From NCBI GenBank assembly GCA_902806595.1, contig CADCXC010000005.1:806001-870000 (forward strand): a DNA stretch of 64,000 bases. Direction: 5' to 3'. Made by a program: the position numbers and the translations under genes. The notes under the pieces are model-generated. The model searched no databases, was not told the DNA's origin, and saw only the letters and a list, made by a program, of their open reading frames with translations. Shown here piece by piece: positions 20,201 through 31,436 of this stretch; within the stretch, counting starts at the first letter, position 1, and the number at the start of each line of letters is the position of its first letter. The stretch is from Pyrenopolyporus hunteri. Lineage: Eukaryota > Ascomycota > Sordariomycetes > Xylariales > Hypoxylaceae.

Positions 20201-23149
20201 CAGGTACTTTACTATATACGCTTTATAGAGCACGCTCATCAATTCAAAGATGATTCTGGTTATAGCCTCGCCAATGATTGCCAATTCTTCCCGAAGATGT
20301 AATATAGCAAGTATCCGTATCACAGGGGAACTCAACAGCAGCTCGGTCTATTTCGGACATTCGCAATTCCCGCGATTTCTCAGCTCTGCGTAACCCAAAA
20401 CAGGTAGCACGGCTTAACTATCCAGGCATATATATTACGCGACGCGTCCAGAAAAATCCCATCTCATGCGGGCACCAACGCCTAAGTTATGCGGAGTTAC
20501 TCAGAACGCCACATCCCTAGTTGCTAAGCACATAAAGACTCTGCCTGTCAGATGCTCTCTCATTAGTAATTAGGGCATTCTAGTTTACCAATTGCCTAGC
20601 ACATCACCGATTTCCTCCCTTTCTCCCTAACCTATTAAGTAATCAAAGAATCGAAAGGCACCCTGGTGGCAACTCTGCCATTCTCATTGAACAAGAACAA
20701 TCGGTGATACACGGTGTCAGAACCACTTAGGTACCGCCAGAAAAGAAAAGAAAAAACGACACAACGTCGGATCCCAGACACGCCCGGGTCGTCTTGGTGC
20801 ATTTTACCGGCAGATACTAGCGAGCTATCAAAAAAAGTCGTTGCTAGTCGAACCACGGAGCCCGCCAATATATCTGCGACCCCTCCATTATGTAGCAGAC
20901 AAGCAACGACACTAGTATGGTGCCGCATGGATATACTCGGCAATCCAATTGACTTACCTGTCTACCTACCTTCCTAGGTATCAACCTACATTAGCATCGA
21001 GTAGCCCATAAGGTAAGGTACCTAGAGGTAAGTGAGTTCTTTTGGGTGCCGCTTACTATTGCTCGCTCTGGCCCTTTGGGAAACTCTCGCCGGATTCCGA
21101 ACGAGTCCTCGGACGACGCTCCCTCGGGGTTTACTGTTTGAAGCGCGGCAGAGCCTAGAACGAATTCATGACATCATATGGCGCTTTTTTCCCTTTGACT
21201 TCTTATCTAATACGGATGGGTGCATGTAACACATAGCTATGGCCAGATTTTTTTACTTTTTGGATGTGGGTGAGCTCTTTTCTTGTTGCGGATATATCGT
21301 ATCGTATATTATGTAGGTACATATGTAGGTACCTCATGGAGTTGCCTTACTAGGCGTAAAAAAGCATATCATAGGTATGTACCTAGGTAGCTTCACCGGT
21401 TTCTTATAATTGTAAGACAATGAAGCGGTCAATTTTCAAGCGTTCTAGTTCTGATTGTATATGATGCTAAATTCAGGCCAAACATGTCAAATAACCCAAA
21501 CTCTTTACTTGGTATGCACATAGATCTCGTAACGTTGGTAACCGTCTGCCCCATTCAACGCCAAGACTGTCAATTAGGTGCATTTCGACATTTCCATCCC
21601 TCCCCCACAAAAACCGGGACCCCGCTGGTCTCGTGGCGACGTGGTCGGGCAATTACCTAAGTGGGGCCGAGAATTGCGGCAGCTTCGTAAGGTTCAAGCC
21701 TGGCCGAAAATAGCTGCGGGCTAGCCTTTAACGGTAGCATCTTGCGTTACATAGCTACTTACATGTAAGAAGTATGTAGGTATATGTTAGCATTCTAAGT
21801 TGTATAGGAGGTACGCTATGAAGGTATGTGGACAGGGAGATTCATTTATATAAGTGACCTGTCTCGTCCATCGTTCAATGTCAGCCCATACTCCGAGGAG
21901 TTATCCGTTCCCGAAGGATGGGTCCTACAGTCTCTCTGTTTCTCGCTTCTATAAGGAAAAGCCGAGGAAATGCAAACTCATAACAACTTATAATTGCCCA
22001 AGAACTTCACATGTTATTATTACGTGCCAGAGAAACCTGGATAGCCGGAGAAAAGTGGCCTCCTATATCGGCCTTTTAGCCTCTTCGTGGCTTGTCGTAT
22101 ATGTCATATATCCCTTGGCCGCTATATACGCGACATCTTCCAAATATAGCGCCGCACGTCTACGCTTACAGTAGTGTCTTCCCAAATTGCTCTATCTAAG
22201 AATACCAGCCAGTCAAGCCAGCACAACGCTAAGATAGGAACTGTACCCAAAGTCGCTGATATGCCCGACTATTAGGTACCTGCCCAGCCCGATTCCGACT
22301 ACCAAGGCCGACATTCATACACAAGGATCGGAACGGCCATTATTTTGATGATCCCAGTCCTAACACGACGTCGTTGGTAGTAGTTACTCCCCTCTCGCGG
22401 TAGTTCTAGTTCCAGCCGGCACTGAGCAACTTCTTGACCTCGGTGACCGGGACTCAAGGTATTAGAGTAGAAGGCGATCTCCCTCTATTTGGGTAGCCCC
22501 TACGGCGCAGTCTAATCCAAGAGAGCACCTATGTAGATAACGGCTACGACTTGGGTCATTAGACTTCGAGCTACGCGTATCTATGATAATTATAGTAATA
22601 TATCTAACGTAACGACTGGACAGAGCCGACTCCCTCTAACCTAGTATTATGCGATCCGGGCTGCCGGATCGTCGGATCCACCTGTCCTTCTATCTATCTT
22701 CCGCGAGAAAGCAAATTAGAGGAGCTTAGGGTAGGGGGTATGTTCATTGTATATATATGTGACCTGAGAATACCAGACCGGGTCCGAAACAGGACAAACC
22801 CAAAGAGCCCGGGCGTCGTCGATACGCGTCTGAAATGAATACACACGTGTCTCGGAAATTCTTCATCGAACTTGATATTCATCGACCTCGGCTACCGCAC
22901 CCTCTTTATCCCCCCTCCGTCAAAAAGCCCGTTGAACGCCGTATGCTCCCCAATCACAGCGGCCGCAGCCCTTTGGTGGTATGTAGCCCCATTGGACCAC
23001 TTGCCGGAGCCGTCTACCCAAGACCGTACGGATGCGATGTCAATGAAAAGTGGTTCGAGATGTTGAACTGGGCCCTGTCGACGAAGGCCCATGTTATGAT
23101 ATGGTTGGTGAGTATTGTACAGAGAAACGCTTTACGCGGCTTAAGACGC

Positions 23150-23993
23150 TTAGTCTTGTGACACGGTTTGCTGTGTAATGTATTAGCCGGGAGCCCATAA
23201 CCCCTGAGGTTCGCATCGGGTAGCGGCCGGGCCAGAATGTAGGCTACGCTCTACTCTTGGGGCGACATATAGGTAGGATATCGAAGAGAACTTACCACCA
23301 GCCAATCCATGCCCTCGTTAACACCGCTTCCGTCGACCGCCGAGCACGCGACGATGCTCCAGTTACGATCCCTCAGCTCTCCCAGCCGCAGCGCCTCGGA
23401 TATTTCGCCTGCGCCCTTAGCGCCGGGTTGATCCTGCTTATTGGCAAATACTAAGAGCGCCGCATCTCTCAGCTCCTCCTCGTTGAGCATGGCAGCCAGC
23501 TCTTCAGCGGCGGTCTGTAGACGCTCGATATCTGTGCTGTCGACAACGAAGATGACGGCCGCCGTGTTCGCGTAGTAGCATCGCCAGTAGGGTCGAATGG
23601 AAGTTTGTCCGCCCAGGTCCCATACGTTGAAATTTAGGTTCTTGTATGTTACGGATTCCACGTTGAACCCGATCGTGGGGATCGTCGTTACTACTTCTCC
23701 TATCTATAGGGCTGATAGTCAGTATTCGACTCTCATGTCTAAACAACTCCATAAAGAGAGCGCGGGTGGCGAGTAAGCCTATTGGAAGAACAAACGGCTG
23801 ACCTTTAATCTGTATAATAACGTCGTCTTTCCTGCGTTATCCTGCGCAATAATATGAATCAGCTCCTACTGCTCCGAATCGAGAAGCTCGAACCAGGGGG
23901 GAGGCGTTCGACTCGTACAAGACCTAGGATTAGAATTCTTATCTCCTTCTTTGCCCACAGCAGGCTGGACAGCCACGACACGCTCTGGCCCAT
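23150..23993 (-). CDS. ARL1: ARL1-type ADP-ribosylation-factor-like small GTPase
   Basis: Four exons on the minus strand: 23919-23993, 23803-23841, 23296-23703 and 23150-23170, giving 180 aa. All five G-box motifs are present: G24-L-D-N-A-G-K-T31 (P-loop), T48 in the switch I segment PTIGFN, D67-L-G-G-Q71 (switch II), N126-K-Q-D129, and the C-S-A box. Gly2 follows the initiator Met, as needed for N-myristoylation. The sequence WDLGGQTSIRPYWRCYY is diagnostic of ARL1, which recruits GRIP-domain tethers at the trans-Golgi. The last exon encodes only QTVSQD and stop; its 125-nt intron has a CTAAT branch site and CACAG acceptor. Without it the frame would run on into intron sequence. Confidence 0.95.
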
Positions 23994-24409
23994 CTTGTAT
24001 ACGTATTGCACGTCTCGTATTGTAGTGTATTGTGATGTAATGTAATGTACGTATTATCAACGCGGCAACTCGAGGGGTCGGTTCCTTTCCGAGGGGTGAA
24101 GAAAAGTGGCCACGCGATCTGTATGCTAAATGCGTATGTAGATGTTCTTTATTACAGCTGTTCAAAAGGTATGAGAAATTAAATAAGGCGGGGACAATCG
24201 CGGAATCTAGTACGTTGCGTTCAGTCGTCAGGAAAGGGAAGAAAAGGGACTTCGTTATAAACGCGTGGAAAACACAGAAGTCGGTCGTTTATTTGCTGGA
24301 ATTGCTGGAATTGTTGGAATAGGAGCTTGTTTTTTCTGGGTCGTGTTCAAGCTTTCGGGTTCGATTTGAAATCTTGCGCAGGGCCACCCGTATGTACTAT
24401 GATACGTGT
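23994..24409. other. ARL1 promoter side, no gene seen
   Basis: 416 bp between the ARL1 start codon and the left target-site copy of the hAT-like element. Contains a TGTAATGTAATGTA-like run near 24025-24045. No gene. Confidence 0.5.
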
Positions 24410-24440
24410 AGTATAGTCAGGGTTGCAAAATTAGTTAGTT

Positions 24441-24472
24441 AATCCAGTCCACCCCCGGACTAGGACTGGATT
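24441..24472. repeat. Left subterminal hairpin of the hAT-like element
   Basis: AATCCAGTCC (24441-24450) pairs with GGACTGGATT (24463-24472): a perfect 10-bp stem with a 12-nt loop. The loop holds ACCCCCGGACT, which is repeated in inverted orientation near the right end. Confidence 0.75.
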
Positions 24473-25582
24473 AAAAAAATTTAAAAAAAAACTAAACTAA
24501 TTAAAAAAAAAATCCTTTGGATTAATATTAACTAAGGATTAATTAAGGAATAACTAAAAAATTAAAAAATTAATTTTTAAAAATAAAAAAAAATTAAAAA
24601 AAAAAATTAAAAAATAAAAAAAATTAAAAAAAAATTAAAAAAAAATTAAAAAAAAATTAAAAAAAAATTAAAAAAAATTAAAAAAATTAAAAAAAAATAT
24701 ATATATAAAATATATATTAAATAATTTTTAATATAAAAATATTTATAAATTTTTATTATAAAAAGCTTTTAAATTTTTATTTTATTATATTTTTATATTA
24801 ATTATTTTTAATTTTTTATATTTTATAAAAAAAATAAAAAAAAAATTTAAAATTTATTTTTAAATTTAATTTTATTTTTATTATTTATTTATAATTTAAA
24901 AAATATTTTTATAATATATTATAAATTAAAAAAATTTAAAAACGTTTAATAAATTTTTATAAATAAAAAAAATATTAAAATTTAATTTTATATTTTTTTA
25001 AAAATTCGTTTTAAATATAATTTAAAATTTAATATTTATTAAAATTTATCCGATATTTTTCCGAATTTTATTTAATTTTATATTTTTAAAAATATAAAAA
25101 TTTTAATTTTTTTTAGGGTAAATTTATTTTATAATAGTTAAAAATAACTACTTTATAATTTTTTTTAAATAATTTTTAAAAAATAAAAAAAAATCGAAAA
25201 ATTATACGATTTTAAAATATAAATAAATAAATTTATAATAATAATATTTATAATTTATTTATAATTAAAAATAATTTTAATATATAAAAATAAATAATAA
25301 TAATATTTATTTATTTTATATTTTAATATAATAAATTATATAAATTTATTTATTAATTTATTAATAATAATTATATTTTTATTTATAATATTAAATTTTT
25401 TTTAAATTTTATTTTATTTCTTTTTATTTTTTTTTTTATTTTTTTAATTTTTTTTTTATTTTTTTAAAAAAAAAATTTTTTTAAAAAAAAATTAAAAAAA
25501 AAATTAGTTTTTTAGTTACTAAAAACTAACTAAAGATTAACTAACTAAACTAATTTAAAATTACGGATTAACTAAAAAAAAA

Positions 25583-25607
25583 TTATTCCAGTCCGGGGGT
25601 GGAATAA
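25583..25607. repeat. Right subterminal hairpin of the hAT-like element
   Basis: TTATTCCA (25583-25590) pairs with TGGAATAA (25600-25607). The loop region AGTCCGGGGGT is the inverted counterpart of ACCCCCGGACT in the left hairpin. Confidence 0.7.
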
Positions 25608-25678
25608 AACTATATTAACTAAGGATTAACTAAAAAACTAAAAAACTAATGGAATAATTTTGCAACCCTGAGTATAGT

Positions 25679-26211
25679 GCGGTATACAGTACCTTGTGGT
25701 ATGTATTAGAAAAGCAAGGGTCCCTTTCTCTTTGCAAGGTTCCCTTCTTCTTCTTACAAGGTTTAGGGAGGCCGCCACTGGAGGCATGCGCCAATCGACT
25801 TGGCGCTGATGTCCTTTTTTTGGATGCCAAGTGCCGATGCAGCTGGCAGTCAGTTACTAGAAATCTTACAGTTGGATTTGTTGGAACGTGGAAGTGGTCA
25901 TAGCGCTTTATCTTATCGGAAATAGACAGAATTCCGTTCCCAGTCTTCCCATTCTCTCCATTACATAATATTCAAGTCACGTGCATAATTTGCAATCCAG
26001 TGACTTATGTAGGTACATATGTACCTGCCCGCTGCTTACGTACACGCTTTCCCTTCCGCACACAATTTGAATTTGGGGCTGCAAAACCCTCGCATCAACC
26101 CAAAAATTCGAACCCGCTTCGCGATTTGACTACAACTCCACCTCCTTCAACCAAGTCAATCACGAACAACCTCGACGTTTTGATCAGCACAAGCCGTCAC
26201 AATGCCGGTAT
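25679..26211. other. eL39 promoter region, no gene seen
   Basis: 533 bp upstream of the ribosomal protein gene, with a TAGGTACATATGTACCT palindrome near 26010-26026. No other gene. Confidence 0.5.
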
Positions 26212-26657
26212 GTTATCTCCCTCCGCTCCGATACTATTTCCTTCGGCGATATATCCCGTAGCTGTCTATTTGTATCATTTCCCCCGGATTTGGAGCAAAT
26301 GTGACGGTCGTCTGGAATTTTTGTGTCGGGGACGACGTACACCTTCAGGGACTTCGCATGACTAACGAAGATTATCCCATTTACAGAGCCACAAGTCTTT
26401 CCGAACGAAGCAGAAGCTCGCCAAGGCCCAGAAGCAGAACAGGCCTATCCCGCAATGGATTCGTCTACGCACTGGTAACACCATCAGGTACGAGGAAACC
26501 CACCCGAGCGACGACGGCGTCCCCCTCCTCCTCCCCCCCGAGGCAGCTGGTCGAAGACAAATGAAGAGATTATGGAGAGAGGCGATGGAAGGCTAACTGA
26601 ATACACAGATACAACGCCAAGCGAAGGCACTGGCGCAAGACCCGTCTCGGCATCTAG
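26212..26657 (+). CDS. RPL39: 60S ribosomal protein eL39
   Basis: Three exons, 26212-26217, 26387-26487 and 26609-26657, give the 51-residue protein expected for eL39. The first exon encodes only Met-Pro, the second SHKSFRTKQKLAKAQKQ and onward, the third ends RHWRKTRLGI and stop. Very basic, as needed for a protein lining the peptide exit tunnel of the large subunit. Introns of 169 and 121 nt have good GTATGT/GTACGA donors, CTAAC branch sites (near 26362 and 26592) and CAG acceptors. The gene is missed by ATG-to-stop searches because no exon is long enough. Confidence 0.96.
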
Positions 26658-27547
26658 ATGCCCTCCTCCATCCCCCCAATCTACACCGGCTACGAATTGT
26701 CATGGGAGAACCCACCGAACGCGACATGTCACCACCACGGAATTGAGCGATTGGGCGGTCTTCGGAGGACGCGCCTCGCAGTGGAACGATCAGTCGGGCA
26801 TATGAAATTAGCATTATGTATCTCGGTGGAGCTTTCTTCCAGGGCAAGAGCAAGAGAAACGGTATCCGTGTCGGCGAAGGGGGAAAAGCATGATTGTGCG
26901 GGCGATTCGCGTCTTTTTTAATCTTCAGGGCTCGGCAAGTAAGATTTGCATGGTACTGGGTCATAGGGAAATGAACAAACTCGTTTGCGAAAGAAAGTAA
27001 CTGCGGCGATTGCGTTTCTTCTCTGATGCCGTTGCCGGCGAACATGTTTGCGAAATATGTGATTTGACAACCTCGGACGTACGAGTGGTCGCGTACTGTT
27101 TACTTTGATTTTACGAATGTTCGGCCATCGAGGACGAGAACGTGGGAACCTTGACCGCGAGGGAGTTGATTAATGCCTGAAGCCTCAGTAAACACTAGGA
27201 AAGTCTCTCTCTACCCTATTTCCCTCCACTCGATGACTCTTTATCCCTCCGTGCCTCATAATATTGCGATCTTCCTCTACCGCAACCATGAGTCTTCAGT
27301 AGAAAGGGCTAGCCGTGTGAGCCATTGATCTAGTCATTATCAGCTAACTGTAACGACTCCCTATGCAAAGTGTCAAGACACGAGGGGGCTTACCTATGTG
27401 TTCAACGTTGACTTGCTCCCACAGGACTATTTCAAGCCCTAGTCGTAGGAAGAGTTGGAGTCGAGTATGGCCGAGTAGATATACTTTATACAGCCTCGAT
27501 ACCATCTCAAAGGCCCTCATACCGTATAACAACACCCTCCCAAGTAT
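26658..27547. other. Convergent spacer, no gene seen
   Basis: About 890 bp between the 3' end of eL39 and the 3' end of the small membrane protein. The minus frame at 26593-27045 overlaps the eL39 last exon and has no protein-like features. Confidence 0.5.
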
Positions 27548-27790
27548 CTACTCCCTCTCCTCCCCCATAACCTCCAGCCAATCGAACGGCTGTCCGTCCT
27601 CGATCTCGTGGTACGTCACGACGACGAAGTCGACAACGAACATCATGACGCACAGCACGCCGACGATGCTGACGAGGGTGAAGAACCAGGCCCAGAGCGC
27701 CGTCGGCAGGCGCGGTATACACCCGTTGATGTCGGAGAGTTCGAGGGCCATGTTGGCGTCGGCGGTGAGGTTCAGGGTGCTGAATTTCAT
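27548..27790 (-). CDS. Small single-pass membrane protein of unknown function
   Basis: 80-residue open frame whose ATG sits in a near-perfect initiation context (GCCGCCACCATG). Third codon positions are overwhelmingly C or G, as in real genes of this genome and unlike the surrounding spacer. The protein has a short polar N-terminus, one strong hydrophobic segment of about 25 residues (ALWAWFFTLVSIVGVLCVMM, running on to FVVDFVVV) at residues ~31-58, and an acidic C-terminus (HEIEDGQPFDWLEVMGEERE). I do not recognise the family. The upstream continuation of the frame is less protein-like, so the 27790 start is preferred. Confidence 0.6.
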   Translation of the reverse strand: MKFSTLNLTADANMALELSDINGCIPRLPTALWAWFFTLVSIVGVLCVMMFVVDFVVVTYHEIEDGQPFDWLEVMGEERE

Positions 27791-28566
27791 GGTGGCGGCG
27801 TTGGAAACAAAATCTATCGGAAAAAATCGTATTTGGGGAGGGCTGGCGTCGCCTGAGGGGAGTCTGGTGAAGTCGATATGCGTGGGAGTAGGGGTAGTCA
27901 GGGTTTGCGACCTGTGATGGTATCGAGGAGCGAGGTGCTGGGGGTTTAGAACAGCCGATAGAGGGTACGAAGAAGGTTCGTGAATTTGCTTTGTGTAAAG
28001 AGCAATAAAAAAAAAAACCCCAAGCGGCGGAGACACGTCAAAATAGACGGAATGGCAAACACTTTTGATGGCGGCGACATACCTAGTGTTGTTGCTACGG
28101 TGTCGCGACAAAGGAGGTATAGAAGGATTGCTCACTCGACAACAGCAACACTGATAATAACGACGACGATTAATCATGTCACGAAACTTTTAATAAGAAG
28201 GCAAAGTGATCAGATATTGGTAAACTGCCGATTCCTAACTCCTAATTAAGCAATTGTACCTGTGCATGCTCTCTAACCATGCGGTGCCCGTTACGCTAAC
28301 CGCTACGCATGCTTGTCACGATAACAGAGGGTGGTGGTGGTTCATATCCCAAATATGAATCCACCTTTCCATACCACTGATACGCATAAATGGGCAGCTA
28401 CCAAATATCAAACAGGTTCTCCCGTGAATTCCCTAAGCTTTCATCCGCTATCAAATAGCAAGCGGACCAACCGCTAATAAGGCTGGATGAAGTGACGTGC
28501 ACGGAACGAGAGAAACTCCCCTCCCAAAAGGAAAACGGGGCGAATATGGTGAGAGGACTACAAAAT
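27791..28566. other. Intergenic, no gene seen
   Basis: 776-bp spacer between the small membrane protein and SKP1, both on the minus strand. No gene, RNA or clear repeat. Confidence 0.5.
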
Positions 28567-29282
28567 CTATCGGTCCTCAGCCCACTCATTCTCGCGGCGA
28601 ATCTGCTCCTCCTCCTCCGGAGTGAAATCATTCGTAATATTGAAAGTCTTTCGGATCTCCTCTGGGGACTTTCCCTTGATCATGTTGGCCACGGTCTTAC
28701 ATCCTACGTCCAACAGTGCCTTAATATCAAGGTAATTGGAGGCCTATGAGTGTGGAGAGGTTAGCAACTATACAATGAAAATCGGATAGATAGATCGAGC
28801 GAAACATACGAGGATGATTTCGAACAACATTTCCTGGTCGACCTGCATGAACTTCTGATCCCACTCATCGATGTCGGTGGTCTTCTTGCGGTTGTCAGAC
28901 TCGTCGTCGTTCGAGGCAGGTGGGTCGTGGCGGTGATGCTCGCACCACTCGATGACCTTGCGGAGGACCGGCTCGGTCACCTAGTATGGATAAGAGATTA
29001 GGGTCGGGGCTTCGTCATAGGTGTTATCCACGATGTTTTCCAGATGGGGAATACTTACGTTGGGGATGGGGATAGTCTGTCCCTCAGCATTAGGACCGAG
29101 ATCCTCGAGCATGTTCTTGATCAGGAGCGAGCGCTCCGCGACGGCCTTCTCTGTGGCAGATGTGAGCAATCTTTGGCACCCAGTGGACAGAGGACAGCCA
29201 ACTTACCAACATCAATCTTGACGCCATCATTTGACTGAAGTCGGATGTAGTTGATAGCGGGAGGCGCCTCCGTCTCAACCAT
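28567..29282 (-). CDS. SKP1: SKP1, adaptor of SCF E3 ubiquitin ligases
   Basis: Exons (minus) 29207-29282, 29059-29150, 28810-28980 and 28567-28743 give 171 aa. SKP1 links cullin-1 to F-box proteins in SCF ubiquitin ligases; the Aspergillus counterpart is sconC. The N-terminal BTB/POZ-like part carries EKAVAERSLLIKNMLEDLG. The C-terminal F-box-binding part contains VIEWCEHHRHDPP, DEWDQKFMQVDQEMLFEIIL, ASNYLDIKALLDVGCKTVAN and the conserved terminus KTFNITNDFTPEEEEQIRRE...WAEDR. All junction phases are consistent and all three introns have canonical ends. The full gene is only visible when the four exons are joined. Confidence 0.97.
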
Positions 29283-31436
29283 GATGATGATTGATTGATT
29301 GGAGTTAAGTAGATGTTACTATAAATTAAATGAGTATGCGTTTGCGAAGCCCGATCGTAACGTGAGCAGAAACAGCGGATAATTCGGAAGAATGCAGATG
29401 CGCACTGGAAGTAGATTGCTCGGTGCGGGTTTGGTATGAGTAAGAAGAAGAAATAGATGTGAAGTTGAGAGAGGGATGGATTGCGGATGATGGACGATGG
29501 ATGGAGAGGCAACGGGCAACGGGCAACGGGTGTTAGGTAACTTGCAGTGGGTAAGAACGGACTGAGGCGTGGAGGGGCAAATGTTAAATAGTTTAGGTAA
29601 GCCACCCGCACCTTAAAAAGTGACTGCGTGCCGTGGGAAGGTACATGTATGTACGTAGAAACCGTCAGTGAGCAAGCCGCCGGAACGCGCCTTCCACGCT
29701 TCTTCCGCGCTTCCTCCGCGCTAAAGCCAAGTATTGACAATGGTACCTAGCACCAGTATCTGGCTCTCATTCACTTACCTAGGGTGTTGTGTCGTATGAA
29801 TATGGAGATTACCCACGTAGGTGCGTAGGTAGAGAGAATGATGCGAAAGAAGTGGTCGCGCAACTTATTGGCGAGATGGTAGAATCTTAAAAGTTGGGAT
29901 AGTTGCGGTGTGTTTAAATAGGTACCTAGGTACTTAGGTATTACTATTACTACCGTATACATACAGTCGTCCCTATTGAAGGCAGGCAGGTCCAAAGAAC
30001 CACTAAAGTCACCTACATATTTATATTTTGTGGCAGTTAGATCTTTAAGTGCCTAGCCGCAGCTTGGTCCTTCTAGGCAACGGCGCGCACATACTTAAGG
30101 TAGGTACATGTAGGTAGTTGCCTACCACACAACCCCCGTAGTACCTAGCACGTCAGTTGGGTCACCGGGCAGTTTATTCTGATGTATCGATGTATTGAAC
30201 TTATGGAGATAAGATAGGTACCTATTTACAGTACCCAGGCGGCAGATACCTAGGTAGCTACATGCACCTGAAAAGGGCGTTACCTTAAATTAGGTAGGCA
30301 CCATTCATAAAGTGTACCTGGTGGGCAAACGCCATTGACTTTACCTATCAAGTACCTATCAACTCCAGTCTCTACCATTGTTTTTATGTAATGAACTGCA
30401 GGTACCTATATTGCTGGGTACATGTAGGTATTCGAAGCTATTACTTAACCTAGGGGGCCCGAATGGAAGTTCGGACCTATACGTGCGCGTAATCGGCGTT
30501 TCCGTTCTGTACCTACCTAAGCATCCACAAACGACCTATCGACCTAAGTGCCTACCTAATTAAAGTAAATAACAAGTCAAACGGATAGACACAATCACAA
30601 CCCAAATTCCAGTTGACCTACCCGATAGGTACCTGTTTCTACGTATTGTTATGACTACCTGTACCTAGGTATTGGCGTGAGTCCATTAGCAGCACTGAAT
30701 GTCTAGTAGGTATTCAATCCTTTTTGAGACCTGGAGTATATTTAATCCTAAAGCATTCACAGACTTTCTAAGCGCTTAGTGGGCGAAGCCCCTTAAAGGC
30801 TATCCGTGTATCACTAGAAAGACACGGACATGTCAACGTCAACGTAAATGTAGCTCTAACTGATTTGATTCTATTTTCATGTACTTGTGTGCATTCAAGA
30901 TCTACGAACATCATTATGTAGTATGTACACCGTAGACACGTCTATGTATGAGGTATTTTTGTTTCCTTCCTATTTTTTTTTTTCTCTTTTTTCTACTAAA
31001 TGTTCGTGGCGGTAACTTGCATATTTTGTGTTTCCATTCCATGCACCCTCTCTAATCGCCGGTTCCAGCTCCCCCAATTTCCATGATACCAGCTTTTCAG
31101 TTCCAGCGATTACAATATTAGAAAATAGGTAGACAGAAGGTTGATGGTGACCCGAGGGGTTCGCCGGTGTGTGCTGGTGTGTGCCGGAATAGGCAGACGA
31201 CGCGGAGGTAGCTACCTATATAGGAGGTAGGGCATATAATGTGTGCACCACTCCTCTTTGATGCTAGCGGTTTGATATATGAGAAGAAATATGTAAAAAA
31301 TGAACGAAAGAGAGGGTATCAAGTTCCCCAAGCTGCCAACCTGACCCGATATAACCCAGAAACCCGTATATATGATACTACAGCTCTCTCTACGCGAAGG
31401 CTCACAGCTTCTAGGAGATAGGTAGATATTCTCCCA
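29283..31436. other. Intergenic, dense in TAGGTACC motifs, no gene seen
   Basis: About 2.15 kb. From 29640 to 30700 there are tens of TAGGTAC/GTACCTA motifs (for example 29900-29950, 30090-30130, 30210-30270, 30400-30440, 30620-30680). T-rich tract at 30970-31000. No protein-like frame on either strand. Confidence 0.5.

Larger units (their letters stand above)
19197..23149. other. Large intergenic region (about 4 kb), no gene seen
   Basis: Upstream region of the catalase gene plus further spacer. It holds the minisatellite at 19909-19962, a (CCTA)n microsatellite at 20172-20200, many TAGGTAC motifs (20970-21020, 21310-21400, 21760-21800), and a TTAGTAA heptamer at 20563-20569 that is too far from any start to call. 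Open frames at 19527-20081, 20635-20943, 21854-22174 and 22835-23161 have low-complexity or unconvincing translations. Confidence 0.45.
24418..25670. mobile_element. RIP-degraded hAT-type DNA transposon remnant (non-coding)
   Basis: 1,253-bp island with perfect 16-bp terminal inverted repeats (CAGGGTTGCAAAATTA at 24418-24433; its complement at 25655-25670). It is flanked by a perfect 8-bp direct repeat AGTATAGT (24410-24417 and 25671-25678). An 8-bp target duplication with CAGGG-type ends is the mark of the hAT superfamily. The interior is almost only A and T, with remaining cytosines mostly in CpG, as after heavy RIP. No reading frame survives, so I cannot say whether it once encoded a transposase or was a short non-autonomous copy. 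Each end carries a C/G-rich hairpin (see separate entries). Confidence 0.85.

Noticed and set aside
21032..21229. 65-codon frame that looks like a secreted peptide (SSFGCRLLLLALALW)
   Set aside because: Begins with GTG, not ATG, and no in-frame ATG precedes the hydrophobic stretch.
22835..23161. 108-codon plus-strand frame overlapping the ARL1 last exon
   Set aside because: No motif, and it opposes the well-supported ARL1 exon and intron.
24480..25560. AT-rich island as centromere or mitochondrial insertion
   Set aside because: Clean inverted termini and an 8-bp target duplication explain it as a transposon; no mitochondrial gene is seen.
27363..27917. 184-codon plus-strand frame opposite the small membrane protein
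   Set aside because: Its codon positions mirror the minus-strand gene; the minus frame has the GC3 bias, membrane segment and start context.
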